64,000 bases of DNA, from contig NZ_LT800494.1 of NCBI RefSeq assembly GCF_900166665.1, positions 1,160,609-1,224,608 of the forward strand. Direction: 5' to 3'. This DNA comes from Cytobacillus gottheilii (GTDB lineage Bacteria > Bacillota > Bacilli > Bacillales > Cytobacillaceae). The notes below the pieces were generated by a model. The model saw only the letters and a list, made by a program, of their open reading frames with translations, was not told where the DNA came from and ran no database searches. The position numbers and the translations under genes were made by a program. Shown in pieces: positions 45,945 through 56,270 of this stretch; the first letter of the stretch is position 1; the number at the start of each line of letters is the position of its first letter.

Positions 45945-47663
45945 ATGACCATAAATAAAAAAGACGTAATAAAATTACTGGAAACGATTGCGGTATATAT
46001 GGAATTAAAAGGAGAAAATCCATTTAAGACGGGAGCTTTTAGGAAGGCTGCTATTGCCTTGGAAAATAGCGACTTAAGTTTATCTGAAATGACAGATTAT
46101 ACGAGTCTCCCTGGCATTGGAAAAGGTACGGCAGCTGTTATAGAAGAGTATGTACAGGAAGGAACATCTTCTGTACTCACTGATCTAAAGGACCAGGTGC
46201 CGCCTGGCTTAATACCTTTGCTGCATATTCAAGGCTTGGGCGGTAAAAAAATAGCAAAGCTCCATAAAGAGCTGGGAATAACAGATGCACAAGAATTAGA
46301 GCAGGCATGTAAGGAAAAACGTGTACAGGGCTTGGCTGGATTTGGAGCGAAGACAGAGGAAAAGATACTGGCAGCTTTGTTAAATGCCGGTACACAGCCA
46401 GATCGGCTGCCGCTTGCATATATGCTTCCTGTTGCAGAAGCAATAGAGGATGCACTAGGCCAAATTCCAGAAGTATTGCGGTTCTCTAGAGCCGGCAGCC
46501 TAAGAAGAATGCGTGAAACCGTTAAAGACCTTGATTTTATCATTGCAGCTGATGATCGGACAGCCGTAAAGGAAAAGCTTCTCGGTCTGCCATCTATTAA
46601 AGAAATAATCGCTGCGGGAGAAACGAAGGTTTCTGTTGTGTTTGAGCATCGATATGATGTTTCCTGTGATTTCCGTATAGTTGCACCAAGTGAATTTGCT
46701 ACAACCCTCCATCACTTCACTGGATCCAAGGATCATAATGTAAGAATGAGGCAGCTTGCTAAGGAGCGCGGAGAAAAGATCAGTGAATATGGAGTGGGAA
46801 ATGTTGAGACTGGAGAAATAAAAACATTTTCTTCAGAAGAAGAGTTTTATGCACATTTTAACTTGCCTCATTTTCCTCCCGAAATTCGTGAAGATGGCAA
46901 GGAGATTGACTTGTATACAAAAGATACGAAGTTAATTTCGCTTGAAGACATTAAAGGCGATCTTCATATGCATTCGACGTGGAGCGATGGAGCGTTTACA
47001 ATAGAAGAAATGATAGATGCATGCCGAAAGCGCGGCTATCAATATATGGCCATTACGGATCATTCACATTATCTGAAGGTAGCAAACGGTCTGACACCAG
47101 AACGATTGCGCCAGCAAAGAGAAGAAATTAACAGGCTGAATGATAAGTATGAGGATATCACGATTTTAGCTGGAGTTGAAATGGATATCCTGCCGGACGG
47201 ATCACTTGATTATGATGATGAACTGCTTGCTGAAATGGATATTGTTATAGCGTCCATACACTCATCCTTCTCACAGCCAAAAGAAAAAATAATGGACAGG
47301 CTAAAAACGGCTCTCCATAATGCACATGTAGACATTATTGCCCATCCAACAGGCAGGCTGATAGGGAAACGCGAAGGCTATGAAGTAGACATCGATTTAT
47401 TAATTCAATTAGCTAAAGAAACGAATACGGCACTCGAATTGAATGCCAATCCAAACAGACTTGACCTTGCTGCAGAGCATATTAAAAAGGCACAGGAAGC
47501 GGGTGTCAAGATCGTTATAAATACCGATGCACATAAAATTGATACACTATCTCACATGGAAATAGGTGTATCTGCAGCGAAAAAAGGGTGGGTGCAGCCA
47601 GCATCCGTATTAAATGCAATGAAAACACAGGATTTATTGGACTACTTAAAAAATAACAATTGA
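45945..47663 (+). CDS. polX: DNA polymerase X with PHP domain
   Basis: Family X polymerase for gap filling in base excision repair, with a PHP 3'-5' exonuclease. 572 residues: Pol-beta N-terminal domain and helix-hairpin-helix (1-150), palm with DLDFIIAAD near 194-202, and PHP domain with GDLHMHSTWSDG near 340 and TDHSHY near 374. GGGCAGGTG lies 6 bases before ATG 45945. Confidence 0.94.
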   Translation: MTINKKDVIKLLETIAVYMELKGENPFKTGAFRKAAIALENSDLSLSEMTDYTSLPGIGKGTAAVIEEYVQEGTSSVLTDLKDQVPPGLIPLLHIQGLGGKKIAKLHKELGITDAQELEQACKEKRVQGLAGFGAKTEEKILAALLNAGTQPDRLPLAYMLPVAEAIEDALGQIPEVLRFSRAGSLRRMRETVKDLDFIIAADDRTAVKEKLLGLPSIKEIIAAGETKVSVVFEHRYDVSCDFRIVAPSEFATTLHHFTGSKDHNVRMRQLAKERGEKISEYGVGNVETGEIKTFSSEEEFYAHFNLPHFPPEIREDGKEIDLYTKDTKLISLEDIKGDLHMHSTWSDGAFTIEEMIDACRKRGYQYMAITDHSHYLKVANGLTPERLRQQREEINRLNDKYEDITILAGVEMDILPDGSLDYDDELLAEMDIVIASIHSSFSQPKEKIMDRLKTALHNAHVDIIAHPTGRLIGKREGYEVDIDLLIQLAKETNTALELNANPNRLDLAAEHIKKAQEAGVKIVINTDAHKIDTLSHMEIGVSAAKKGWVQPASVLNAMKTQDLLDYLKNNN

Positions 47664-47746
47664 TATTTTGAATCTAGAAAGGCGAGGAAATTCTGCAGTA
47701 AACGAATTTCCACTTTTCTAAACTTATCCTCGAAGGAGGGGGAATT

Positions 47747-50104
47747 ATGCAAGAACGGGCTTTAAAGGTTTTAGAATTTAATAAAGTTAAAGATCAGCTG
47801 CTTGATTATGTTGCATCTGAGGTGGGCAGAAGAAAAGCAGAAAGAATCCAGCCTTCTACTGACTATGAAACGGTTGTGCGTCTTCAGGAGGAAACAGATG
47901 AAGCGGCAACAGTACTAAGGATTAAAGGCAATATCCCTTTAGGCGGAATTTTTGATATAAAGCCGCATGCCAAGCGTGCAGTAATTGGAGGAATGCTTAG
48001 TCCGCAGGAACTTATGCAAGTGGCATCAACCGTGCATGCCAGCAGGCAAATGAAACGGTTTATTCAAGAGTTCTCAGAAGAAGAAAATGACATTCCCATC
48101 TTAACAGCTTATTCGGAAGAAATTATTGTATTAGCAGATTTGGAAACCTCTATCCGAAATGCAATTGATGAAAATGGTGAGGTACTGGATAGTGCAAGTG
48201 AAACACTAAGATCGCTTCGTGTTCAGATTCGTACTAGAGAAGCGCGGGTGCGCGAAAGACTTGAAAGTATGATCAGGTCTTCTAATGCCCAAAAGATGCT
48301 TTCCGATGCCATCATTACGATCAGGAATGACCGCTTTGTTATTCCTGTAAAGCAAGAATATAGAGGCAATTACGGCGGAATCATTCATGATCAAAGTTCA
48401 TCCGGACAAACATTATTTATTGAGCCTCAATCTGTTGTGCAATTAAACAATGAATTGCAGAGTATTAAAGTAAAAGAACAGCAGGAAATTGAAAAGATCT
48501 TAATTGCTTTATCAGCATACACAAGCGAATTTAAAGCTGAGCTTGAAGTAATTGTAGATGTACTTGCTCAGATTGATTTCATGTTTGCAAAAGCAAGATA
48601 TGCTAAGAAGATAAAAGGCTCAAAGCCGAAAGTAAATGATGAGGGCAGAATTTCGCTCTTTAAAGCACGGCATCCGCTCATCCCAATAGATGAGGTGGTT
48701 GCCAATGACATTTCCATTGGCGATACCTACACCTCTATCGTGATAACTGGACCAAACACAGGCGGAAAAACGGTCACACTCAAAACAGTAGGATTGTGTA
48801 CATTAATGGCCCAAGCAGGTCTGCAAATTCCTGCTCTTGATGGATCTGAAATTGCTGTTTTTGATGCCGTTTATGCAGATATTGGGGACGAGCAGTCCAT
48901 TGAACAGAGTTTAAGTACATTTTCATCTCATATGGTTAATATTGTCGATATTCTTGAAAAGGCTCAATACAACAGTCTTGTTTTATTCGATGAGCTAGGT
49001 GCAGGCACAGATCCGCAGGAAGGTGCTGCTTTAGCGATTTCCATTTTGGATGAAGTGAATAAACGCGGAACCCGTGTCATTGCGACAACCCATTATCCTG
49101 AATTAAAGGCATATGGCTACAACCGGGAAGGTGTCATTAATGCCAGTGTCGAATTTGATATTGAAACATTAAGTCCGACCTATAAACTGCTGATTGGTGT
49201 TCCTGGCCGAAGCAATGCTTTTGAAATTTCCAAACGGCTTGGCTTAAAAGAAGACGTTATAAATGTGGCAAAGTCGTATATTAGTGCAGACAGCAACCAA
49301 GTGGAAAATATGATTGCATCATTGGAGGAAAGCCGCAAACAAGCAGAAACCGATCGTGAAGAGGCCAATGAATTGCTCAAAGATGCAGATCGGCTGCATA
49401 AGGATCTTCAAAAGCAGATGGCTGAATATTATACGAAGAAAGAAACTCTTTACGAAAAGTCTGCAATAAAAGCAAATGAGATTGTTGAAAAAGCGAAGCA
49501 GGAAGCAGAGCAGATCATTCATGATTTGCGGAAAATGCAAATAGAAAAGCAAGCGGAAGTCAAGGAACACGAATTAATTGAAGCGAAGAAGCGCCTGTCA
49601 GAAGCGGCTCCTGTACTTAAAAAGAAACAAAGTCCAGATAGAAATGCTGACGGCAAAAGAACCTTAAAACCTGGTGATGAGGTCAAGGTGTTAACATTTG
49701 GTCAAAAAGGTCAGCTGCTTGAGAAATCAGGTGAAAACGAATGGCATGTTCAAATTGGGATCCTGAAAATGAAAGTAGAAGAAAAAGACTTAGAATTCAT
49801 TAAAAGTCCAAAGCAGGCTGAAACCAAGCCGCTTGCTACCGTAAAAGGCAAAGATTATCATGTCAGCTTAGAGCTTGATCTTCGCGGAGAACGATATGAA
49901 AATGCACTCATGCGCGTAGAAAAATATATAGACGATGCGCTTCTTGCAAACTATCCGCGTGTATCGATCATTCATGGAAAAGGAACTGGTGCCTTGCGAC
50001 AGGGTGTGCAGGAGTATTTACGCAACCATCGTTCGGTTAAGAAAATTCGCTTTGGAGAAGCGGGAGAGGGCGGTACAGGTGTGACCGTCGTAGAATTTAA
50101 ATAA
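47747..50104 (+). CDS. mutS2: Endonuclease MutS2 (ribosome-rescue type)
   Basis: 785 residues: MutS-like core with Walker [14 protein letters not shown] near 332, Walker [14 protein letters not shown] near 408, a KOW-like region, a coiled coil (about 520-640) and C-terminal Smr domain with [12 protein letters not shown] near 709 and [11 protein letters not shown] near 744. Suppresses recombination and, by recent work on B. subtilis, splits collided ribosomes. Ribosome site GGAGGGGG before the ATG. Confidence 0.95.
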   Translation: MQERALKVLEFNKVKDQLLDYVASEVGRRKAERIQPSTDYETVVRLQEETDEAATVLRIKGNIPLGGIFDIKPHAKRAVIGGMLSPQELMQVASTVHASRQMKRFIQEFSEEENDIPILTAYSEEIIVLADLETSIRNAIDENGEVLDSASETLRSLRVQIRTREARVRERLESMIRSSNAQKMLSDAIITIRNDRFVIPVKQEYRGNYGGIIHDQSSSGQTLFIEPQSVVQLNNELQSIKVKEQQEIEKILIALSAYTSEFKAELEVIVDVLAQIDFMFAKARYAKKIKGSKPKVNDEGRISLFKARHPLIPIDEVVANDISIGDTYTSIVITGPNTGGKTVTLKTVGLCTLMAQAGLQIPALDGSEIAVFDAVYADIGDEQSIEQSLSTFSSHMVNIVDILEKAQYNSLVLFDELGAGTDPQEGAALAISILDEVNKRGTRVIATTHYPELKAYGYNREGVINASVEFDIETLSPTYKLLIGVPGRSNAFEISKRLGLKEDVINVAKSYISADSNQVENMIASLEESRKQAETDREEANELLKDADRLHKDLQKQMAEYYTKKETLYEKSAIKANEIVEKAKQEAEQIIHDLRKMQIEKQAEVKEHELIEAKKRLSEAAPVLKKKQSPDRNADGKRTLKPGDEVKVLTFGQKGQLLEKSGENEWHVQIGILKMKVEEKDLEFIKSPKQAETKPLATVKGKDYHVSLELDLRGERYENALMRVEKYIDDALLANYPRVSIIHGKGTGALRQGVQEYLRNHRSVKKIRFGEAGEGGTGVTVVEFK

Positions 50105-50119
50105 GGAGGGGAGTAGAAT

Positions 50120-50527
50120 ATGGAAGGTTTTTGGGAAAATGAATTTATCCAAACCGCTGCCTACTATAGCGTTGTCATTCTTTGTATGATTGTCTTTTTA
50201 GCTGTATTTGAGCTTGTAACAAAGTACAGAAACTGGGAAGAGATAAAAAATGGCAATATTTCTGTTGCAATGGCAACTGGCGGGAAAATATTCGGGATTG
50301 CAAATGTATTCAGACACTCCATCATGCATAACGACACACTGTTCACCATGATTATTTGGGGAGTTTTTGGTTTTTTCCTTTTAGTAGTAGCCTATTTTAT
50401 CTTTGAGTTTCTAACACCTAAATTTAATGTTGATGACGAAATTAAAAACAATAATAAAGCAGTTGGTTTTATTTCGATGGTCATTTCCATTGGCCTGTCA
50501 TTTGTCATTGGAGCAAGTATTGCATAG
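50120..50527 (+). CDS. yshE: DUF350 membrane protein YshE
   Basis: 135 residues with four TM helices, DUF350 (UPF0719) family, function unknown. 15 bp after mutS2 with GGAGGGG upstream, same order as B. subtilis. A 27-codon ORF follows 15 bp later. Confidence 0.87.
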   Translation: MEGFWENEFIQTAAYYSVVILCMIVFLAVFELVTKYRNWEEIKNGNISVAMATGGKIFGIANVFRHSIMHNDTLFTMIIWGVFGFFLLVVAYFIFEFLTPKFNVDDEIKNNNKAVGFISMVISIGLSFVIGASIA

Positions 50528-50542
50528 AGGGAGCAGGGGAAA

Positions 50543-50626
50543 ATGGAGAAGCTTGCAAAAGTATTAATCGTCGTTAGTGCCCTATTTGTGCTAGTTGGAA
50601 TTGTATATATATTTTTCATTGCATAA
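50543..50626 (+). CDS. Candidate 27-residue single-TM small protein
   Basis: ATG 50543 behind GGGAGCAGGGG, 27 codons, TAA at 50624-50626, then a perfect terminator. A short charged start (MEKLAK) and a single hydrophobic helix (residues 7-26, LIVVSALFVLVGIVYIFF). It is 15 bp after yshE, so would be cotranslated with the DUF350 protein. No known family; possibly a subunit or regulator of YshE. Confidence 0.6.
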   Translation: MEKLAKVLIVVSALFVLVGIVYIFFIA

Positions 50627-50637
50627 AAGCAAAAACG

Positions 50638-50673
50638 AAAAGAATTGCTCGCATTTGGGCAATTCTTTTTTTT
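50638..50673 (+). terminator. Intrinsic terminator of the mutS2-yshE unit
   Basis: 11-bp stem AAAAGAATTGC/GCAATTCTTTT with a ten-base loop, long T run. Confidence 0.9.
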
Positions 50674-50767
50674 GACTGTACGTATAACCTGTGGTAAGTT
50701 GCACTTCCTGCTTATTCGGCTTAAACGGCTGAAGCATGTACCCTCGTATTAGCTTCGTTTATTCTAA

Positions 50768-50820
50768 TTGTTTTGTTTACAGCAGTATATTATAATGAGG
50801 TAAGAACAGTTAGAATGTTC
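50768..50820 (+). promoter_or_regulatory. Promoter of lcfA with a dyad at the start site
   Basis: TTGTTT (50768-50773), 17-bp spacer, TATAAT (50791-50796). Just downstream, GAACA-7-TGTTC (50804-50820) is a dyad overlapping the expected start region. It is not the FadR consensus, and its spacing does not fit LexA. Confidence 0.6.
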
Positions 50821-50847
50821 AAAATACTTATAGAAAGGGGTTCCCGT

Positions 50848-52551
50848 ATGACAGATCATAAGCCATGGCTTAACCTTTATCCTGAAGAGATTCCTAGAGA
50901 ACTGACATATGAAAACCAGCCTGTTCAGGATTTTCTGAAAAATACAGCTGCAGAATTTCCCGAAAAAACGGCCGTTCATTTTATGGGAAAGGAATTCACT
51001 TACTCATACATTTATGAGGCTTCACTTAAGCTTGCCGGGTATCTGCAGTCCATTGGAATTGAAAAAGACGATCGTGTAGCAATCATGCTGCCGAATACAC
51101 CACAGTCCGTTATCAGCTATTATGGAATTTTAATGGCAGGCGGTATTGTTGTGCCTACAAATCCGCTTTATATGGAAAGAGAATTAGCCTATCAGCTCAA
51201 GGATTCAGGAGCAAAGGCGATTATTACAATGGATATTTTATTTCCGCGTGTGTCTAAAGTGAAGCAGCAGACAGATGTTCAGCATATTATTGTAACCGCT
51301 ATCAAAGATGCACTTCCATTTCCGAAAAACCTTATTTATCCGTTTATCCAAAAGAAACAATACGGCATTGTTGTAAATGTAAAGCATGAAGGAAACCATC
51401 ATTTATGGACAGAGATTGCAAAGCTGCCCTCTTTACCTGTATGTGAACATGAGATTGACTTTGAGAATGATTTGGCTCTTTTGCAATATACAGGCGGAAC
51501 AACCGGTTTCCCTAAAGGGGTCATGCTGACTCATAGAAATTTAGTCGCAAACACAGCAATGTGCAGAGCCTGGCTGTATAAATGTGAAAGAGGAAAAGAG
51601 ACCGTTCTTGGCATTTTGCCTTTCTTCCATGTATATGGAATGACCACTGTTCTGCTGCTATCTGTTTTAGAAGGAAATAAAATGGTGTTAATGCCTAAGT
51701 TTGATGCAGGAGATACGCTAAAAACCATTCAAAAGCAAAAACCTACTTTGTTCCCTGGTGCCCCAACAATTTATATTGGCCTATTAAATCATCCTGAGAT
51801 CGGAAAATATGACCTCTCATCGATTGACTCTTGTATTAGCGGATCGGCTGCACTCCCTGTGGAGGTTCAGCAGAAATTTGAGGATATTACAGGCGGAAAA
51901 TTAGTTGAAGGCTATGGCCTGACTGAATCATCTCCTGTTACTCATGCCAATTTCTTATGGGATATGCCAAGAATAAAAGGAAGCATTGGCGTGCCTTGGC
52001 CAAACACAGATGCTGCTATTTTCTCAATGGAGAATGGCGAAAAACTGCCGCCAGGTGAAATTGGAGAAATCGCTGTTTACGGGCCACAAGTGATGAAAGG
52101 ATATTGGAACCGTCCAGAGGATACGGAGCAGACGCTAAGAGATGGCTGGCTATTAACAGGTGACCTTGGATATATGGATGAACAAGGATACTTTTATGTT
52201 GTCGATCGTAAAAAAGACATGATTATTGCTGGCGGCTTTAATATTTACCCGCGTGAAATTGAAGAAGTGTTATACGAGCATCCGGCAGTCCAAGAGGCTG
52301 TAGTAGCAGGTATACCGGATCCGTACCGAGGAGAAACCGTTAAAGCCTATATTGTACTAAAGGATGGACATGAAGTAAGTGAAGAAGACTTAAATGGGTT
52401 TGTTCGCAAACATCTAGCGGCCTTTAAAGTGCCAAGAGTGTATGAGTTCCGAGAAGAATTGCCTAAGACAGCAGTAGGGAAAATTCTTCGAAGAGCATTA
52501 ATAGATGAAGAGAAAAAGAAGTTTAACGACAGTGAAGAGAAGCAGGCATAA
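50848..52551 (+). CDS. lcfA: Long-chain fatty acid-CoA ligase
   Basis: Activates fatty acids with ATP and CoA. 567 residues of the adenylate-forming family: P-loop-like YTGGTTGFPKG near 215, LVEGYGLTES near 353, LLTGDLGYMDEQGYFYVVDR near 436 and a C-terminal lysine in KTAVGKILRR near 547. ATG 50848 follows GAAAGGGG by 8 bases; upstream in-frame starts are rejected. First of the FadR-linked cluster (lcfA, fadR, fadB, etfBA). Confidence 0.93.
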   Translation: MTDHKPWLNLYPEEIPRELTYENQPVQDFLKNTAAEFPEKTAVHFMGKEFTYSYIYEASLKLAGYLQSIGIEKDDRVAIMLPNTPQSVISYYGILMAGGIVVPTNPLYMERELAYQLKDSGAKAIITMDILFPRVSKVKQQTDVQHIIVTAIKDALPFPKNLIYPFIQKKQYGIVVNVKHEGNHHLWTEIAKLPSLPVCEHEIDFENDLALLQYTGGTTGFPKGVMLTHRNLVANTAMCRAWLYKCERGKETVLGILPFFHVYGMTTVLLLSVLEGNKMVLMPKFDAGDTLKTIQKQKPTLFPGAPTIYIGLLNHPEIGKYDLSSIDSCISGSAALPVEVQQKFEDITGGKLVEGYGLTESSPVTHANFLWDMPRIKGSIGVPWPNTDAAIFSMENGEKLPPGEIGEIAVYGPQVMKGYWNRPEDTEQTLRDGWLLTGDLGYMDEQGYFYVVDRKKDMIIAGGFNIYPREIEEVLYEHPAVQEAVVAGIPDPYRGETVKAYIVLKDGHEVSEEDLNGFVRKHLAAFKVPRVYEFREELPKTAVGKILRRALIDEEKKKFNDSEEKQA

Positions 52552-52707
52552 AGGGGATAAAAGGCATAAGCTCCAAAGACTAGATAAAATAATACGGCTC
52601 TCATTAATAGGACCGGAATATTCGGCTCTTCTTTTTTGGAAAACAAGGCTTGTCCATCATTCTTTAAAAATGTCATAATAGAGTAGAAGAAAATTGTGGT
52701 TATTTTC

Positions 52708-52761
52708 TTGACAATATAACCTTCTATAACTATTATTAAATTATGAATGATCATTCATTCA
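52708..52761 (+). promoter_or_regulatory. fadR promoter with FadR operator
   Basis: TTGACA (52708-52713), 17-bp spacer, TATTAT (52731-52736), then the perfect operator TGAATGATCATTCATTCA (52744-52761; TGAATGA, 4, TCATTCA) at about +1 to +18. This fits autorepression of fadR by its product, relieved by long-chain acyl-CoA. The remainder of the 336-bp gap from lcfA shows no gene. Confidence 0.85.
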
Positions 52762-52887
52762 TAAAATCTTTCCTTGTGTTCAGCATTACATTTAACAGCT
52801 CATTTGCGGAATGCAGAAGCTGTACCTATAGAAAGAAAAGGATCACGAGATAAGATGTACGATTTATCTTGAAGGGAGGGAAAAGGA

Positions 52888-53472
52888 TTGAAAAAAGATA
52901 AACCGAAATATCGGCAAATCATCGATGCTGCCGTAGTGGTCATTGCGGAAAACGGCTACCACCAGGCACAGGTTTCCAAAATCGCGAAGCAGGCTGGTGT
53001 CGCAGATGGAACGATATACTTATATTTTAAGAATAAAGAAGATATTTTAATCTCTCTCTTTCAAGATAAAATGGGGCATTTTATTGAAAGAATCGAAGAG
53101 CAGATTGCAGGAAAAGAACAGGCTGTAGAGAAGTTATTAGTAATGGTCGAATCCCATTTCACCATGCTTTCTCAAGATCGGCATCTTGCCATTGTAACAC
53201 AGTTAGAACTTAGACAATCTAATAAGGAGCTTCGTCTAAAGATCAATGAGGTGTTGAAGGGCTACTTATCACTTGTTGACAAAATTTTGTTTGAAGGAAA
53301 AGAAAACGGAGAGTTTTCAGCAAACCTGGAAACAAGACTTGCACGGCAAATGATATTTGGAACAATGGATGAAGTGGTGACAACTTGGGTGATGAATGAT
53401 CAGAAGTACGATCTTCCATCCTTGGCGCCATCTGTACATCAGCTGCTGATCAACGGATGCAAGGCGGATTGA
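52888..53472 (+). CDS. fadR: TetR-family fatty-acid regulator FadR
   Basis: 194 residues: N-terminal TetR HTH (about 8-55, GYHQAQVSKIAKQAGVADGT) and a ligand-binding C-terminal domain. Homologous to B. subtilis FadR (YsiA), which represses beta-oxidation genes until long-chain acyl-CoA binds. TTG 52888 follows GAAGGGAGGG by 7 bases. fadB follows after 30 bp. Confidence 0.93.
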   Translation: MKKDKPKYRQIIDAAVVVIAENGYHQAQVSKIAKQAGVADGTIYLYFKNKEDILISLFQDKMGHFIERIEEQIAGKEQAVEKLLVMVESHFTMLSQDRHLAIVTQLELRQSNKELRLKINEVLKGYLSLVDKILFEGKENGEFSANLETRLARQMIFGTMDEVVTTWVMNDQKYDLPSLAPSVHQLLINGCKAD

Positions 53473-53502
53473 CCATCTATAATTAGAGAGGTGAATGAAC
53501 CA

Positions 53503-54276
53503 GTGGAATACTTAAAATGGAGTTACCAAGATCATGTTGCAACTATTACGATCGACAGAGCACCAGCAAATGCACTTTCATCACACGTTCTAAAAGAATT
53601 CTCATCTGTATTGGATGAAATTGAGAAAGTAGAGGACATCCGTGTTGTATTGATTCACGGAGAAGGAAGGTTCTTCTCTGCTGGAGCTGATATTAAAGAG
53701 TTTACATCGATCACTAGCGGAAGTGAGTTTGAAAAGCTTGGCCAATATGGCCAGGATCTATTTGAGAAGATGGAAAGATTTCCGAAGCCTTTAATTGCAG
53801 CCATTCATGGAGCAGCATTAGGCGGTGGGCTGGAGCTCGCTATGGGCTGCCACTTCCGCCTCGTTTCTGAAAATGCGAAACTCGGACTTCCTGAATTACA
53901 GCTAGGATTAATACCTGGCTTTGCAGGCACCCAGAGACTGCCGCATCTTGTCGGCAGAGCAAGAGCAGCCGAAATGCTCTTTACAAGCGATCCAATTACG
54001 GGTCTTGAAGCAGTTAAATACGGCCTGGCTAACCATGCATACCCAGAAGCTGAACTGCTGGAAAATGCTTATAATTTAGCGAAGAAAATTGCCAAGAAGA
54101 GTCCGATTTCCATTAAGGCGACGATTGAATTGTTAAATTATACAAAATCAGATCAGTTTTATGAAGGCGTTAAGAAAGAGGCTGAGCTGTTTGGTGAAGT
54201 ATTTGCTTCAAACGATGGCAAAGAGGGGATAGCGGCTTTTATCGAAAAGCGTGACCCTAACTTCACTGGTAAGTAA
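53503..54276 (+). CDS. fadB: Enoyl-CoA hydratase FadB
   Basis: Crotonase-fold enzyme that hydrates trans-2-enoyl-CoA in beta-oxidation. 257 residues: oxyanion hole FFSAGADIKEFTS near 58 and HGAALGGGLELAM near 101, with E in LPELQLGLIPGFAGTQ near 127. GTG 53503 is preferred since AGAGAGGTGA lies about 8 bases upstream and it aligns with the family start; GTG 53491 is an alternative. Cotranscribed with fadR. Confidence 0.92.
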   Translation: MEYLKWSYQDHVATITIDRAPANALSSHVLKEFSSVLDEIEKVEDIRVVLIHGEGRFFSAGADIKEFTSITSGSEFEKLGQYGQDLFEKMERFPKPLIAAIHGAALGGGLELAMGCHFRLVSENAKLGLPELQLGLIPGFAGTQRLPHLVGRARAAEMLFTSDPITGLEAVKYGLANHAYPEAELLENAYNLAKKIAKKSPISIKATIELLNYTKSDQFYEGVKKEAELFGEVFASNDGKEGIAAFIEKRDPNFTGK

Positions 54277-54308
54277 AGGGAAACAATCTTCCATAGTGAA
54301 AAATGATG

Positions 54309-54350
54309 ACTGAAGGTGAGCGTTTGCTCAGGAACCTTCAGTTTCATTTA
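54309..54350 (+). terminator. Terminator between fadB and etfB
   Basis: ACTGAAGGT/ACCTTCAGT outer stem with inner GAGC/GCTC, then T-rich. Only moderate; etfB may get readthrough. Confidence 0.7.
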
Positions 54351-54410
54351 AGATAAAATTTCAGAATCTTTAGAAGTAAAGCAATGATTTAATAATTTAG
54401 GAGGGACATT

Positions 54411-55184
54411 ATGAACATCTATGTTTTATTAAAAAGAACGTTTGATACTGAGGAAAAAATTACTATTTCATCCGGGAAAATAAATGAAGATGGTGCTGAA
54501 TTTATTATCAATCCTTACGATGAATATGCAGTGGAGGAAGCGATCCAAGTCCGCGATGCACATGGCGGAGAAGTGACGGTTGTTTCTGTCGGCAGTGAGG
54601 AAGCGGAAAAGCAGCTCCGGACTGCGCTTGCGATGGGAGCGGATAAAGCGGTTTTGATCAATACAGAAGACGATCTTGAAGAAGGAGATCAGTTTACAAC
54701 ATCCAAAATATTAGCTGAATTTTTAAAAGATAAGGAAGCTGATTTAATTTTAGCAGGAAATGTTGCAATCGACGGCGGTTCTGGTCAGGTTGGACCAAGA
54801 GTGGCTGACCTTCTGGATATTCCGTACATCACAACCATCACAAAGCTTGACATTAATGGTACAAATGTAAGCATTGTCCGAGACGTTGAAGGAGATTCCG
54901 AAGTGATTGAAACATCCCTTCCATTATTGGTCACAGCTCAGCAAGGTTTGAATGAACCGCGCTATCCGTCACTGCCGGGAATCATGAAAGCAAAGAAGAA
55001 GCCTCTTGATGAACTGGAACTGGATGATTTAGATCTAGATGAGGACGATGTTGAAGCAAAAACAAAAACGATTGAAGTGTATTTACCGCCTAAAAAAGAA
55101 GCAGGCAAAATTCTTGAAGGTGAGCTGCAGGATCAAGTGCAAGAGCTGGTAAAGCATCTTCATAATGAAGCGAAGGTTGTTTAA
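54411..55184 (+). CDS. etfB: Electron-transfer flavoprotein beta subunit
   Basis: 257 residues, adenine-nucleotide-binding ETF beta fold. Carries electrons from acyl-CoA dehydrogenases. Contains the EtfB signature around residue 122 (AIDGGSGQVGPRVADLL) and the ETF docking region about 195-205. GGAGGG before ATG 54411. Followed by etfA after 37 bp. Confidence 0.94.
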   Translation: MNIYVLLKRTFDTEEKITISSGKINEDGAEFIINPYDEYAVEEAIQVRDAHGGEVTVVSVGSEEAEKQLRTALAMGADKAVLINTEDDLEEGDQFTTSKILAEFLKDKEADLILAGNVAIDGGSGQVGPRVADLLDIPYITTITKLDINGTNVSIVRDVEGDSEVIETSLPLLVTAQQGLNEPRYPSLPGIMKAKKKPLDELELDDLDLDEDDVEAKTKTIEVYLPPKKEAGKILEGELQDQVQELVKHLHNEAKVV

Positions 55185-55221
55185 TTAAAAGGCTAAAAAT
55201 AAAACGCAGGAGGTTAACACA

Positions 55222-56199
55222 ATGGGCAGAAAAATGTTGGTAGTAGGAGAAGTAAGGGATCAAGCTTTGCGTAATGTCACATTTGAAGCAATAGCAGCAG
55301 CGAAACAGGCCGCAGAAGGCGGAGAAGTGATCGGGTTATTAATCGGCGATTCTGTAAGCGCTTTATCTCAAGAGTTATTCCACTATGGAGCCGACCGCGT
55401 CGTAACGGTTGAACATGAGCTTCTTAAGCAATATACTTCAGATGGTTTTTCACAAGCATTAATGGCAGCTGTTGAATCTGAGAATCCTGAAGGTATTATT
55501 TTGGGACATACGGCACTAGGAAAAGATCTTGCACCTAAGATTGCAGCAAAGCTTCAGTCGGGACTGATCTCTGATGTCACACTGATTGAAGAAGCAGGTG
55601 GAAATATTGTTTTTACACGCCCAATCTATTCAGGTAAGGCATTTGAAAAGAAAATTGTGACTGAAGGTCTGATTTTTGCAACGATTCGACCGAATAACAT
55701 TGCACCTCTTGAAAAGGACGAAACAAGATCAGGAGATACTCAATCTTTATCGGTGGATGTTAAAGATATTCGCGCTATTATTAAAGAGGTGGTCCGCAAG
55801 GCAAGTGAAGGTGTGGATCTTTCGGAAGCGAAAGTAGTTATCGCAGGCGGTCGCGGTGTGAAAAGTGAAGAAGGCTTTGAGCCTCTAAAAGAACTGGCAC
55901 AGGTTCTAAATGGGGCGATTGGTGCATCACGAGGTGCTTGTGATGCTGACTACTGTGATTACTCCCTGCAAATTGGCCAAACTGGAAAAGTAGTCACACC
56001 TGATTTGTATATTGCTTGCGGTATTTCTGGAGCAATCCAGCATTTAGCGGGCATGTCGAACTCTAAAGTAATTGTTGCTATCAATAAAGATCCAGAAGCG
56101 AATATCTTTAAAGTTGCCGATTATGGCATTGTTGGCGATCTCTTTGAAGTCGTGCCGATGCTGACGGAGGAATTCAAAAAGGTTTTAGTAAACGCATAA
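55222..56199 (+). CDS. etfA: Electron-transfer flavoprotein alpha subunit
   Basis: 325 residues, FAD-binding subunit. C-terminal FAD domain has GGRGVKSEEGFEP near 210, GASRGACDAD near 233, ACGISGAIQHLAGM near 270 and AINKDPEANIF near 290. GGAGG upstream. Passes electrons to an ETF oxidoreductase and menaquinone. Confidence 0.94.
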   Translation: MGRKMLVVGEVRDQALRNVTFEAIAAAKQAAEGGEVIGLLIGDSVSALSQELFHYGADRVVTVEHELLKQYTSDGFSQALMAAVESENPEGIILGHTALGKDLAPKIAAKLQSGLISDVTLIEEAGGNIVFTRPIYSGKAFEKKIVTEGLIFATIRPNNIAPLEKDETRSGDTQSLSVDVKDIRAIIKEVVRKASEGVDLSEAKVVIAGGRGVKSEEGFEPLKELAQVLNGAIGASRGACDADYCDYSLQIGQTGKVVTPDLYIACGISGAIQHLAGMSNSKVIVAINKDPEANIFKVADYGIVGDLFEVVPMLTEEFKKVLVNA

Positions 56200-56207
56200 A
56201 GTTCCCT

Positions 56208-56270
56208 GAAACAGACAGATGGAACTGCTGAAAAAGTTATTACAGCAGCTAGCTGTCTGTTTCGTTTTTA
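56208..56270 (+). terminator. Intrinsic terminator after etfA
   Basis: 11-bp stem GAAACAGACAG/CTGTCTGTTTC (56208-56218/56253-56263) with a nested CTGCTG/CAGCAG hairpin, T tail. Confidence 0.85.

Noticed and set aside
50804..50820. LexA-type SOS box before lcfA
   Set aside because: GAAC and GTTC half-sites are too far apart (LexA uses a 4-base gap) and the gene has no SOS role.
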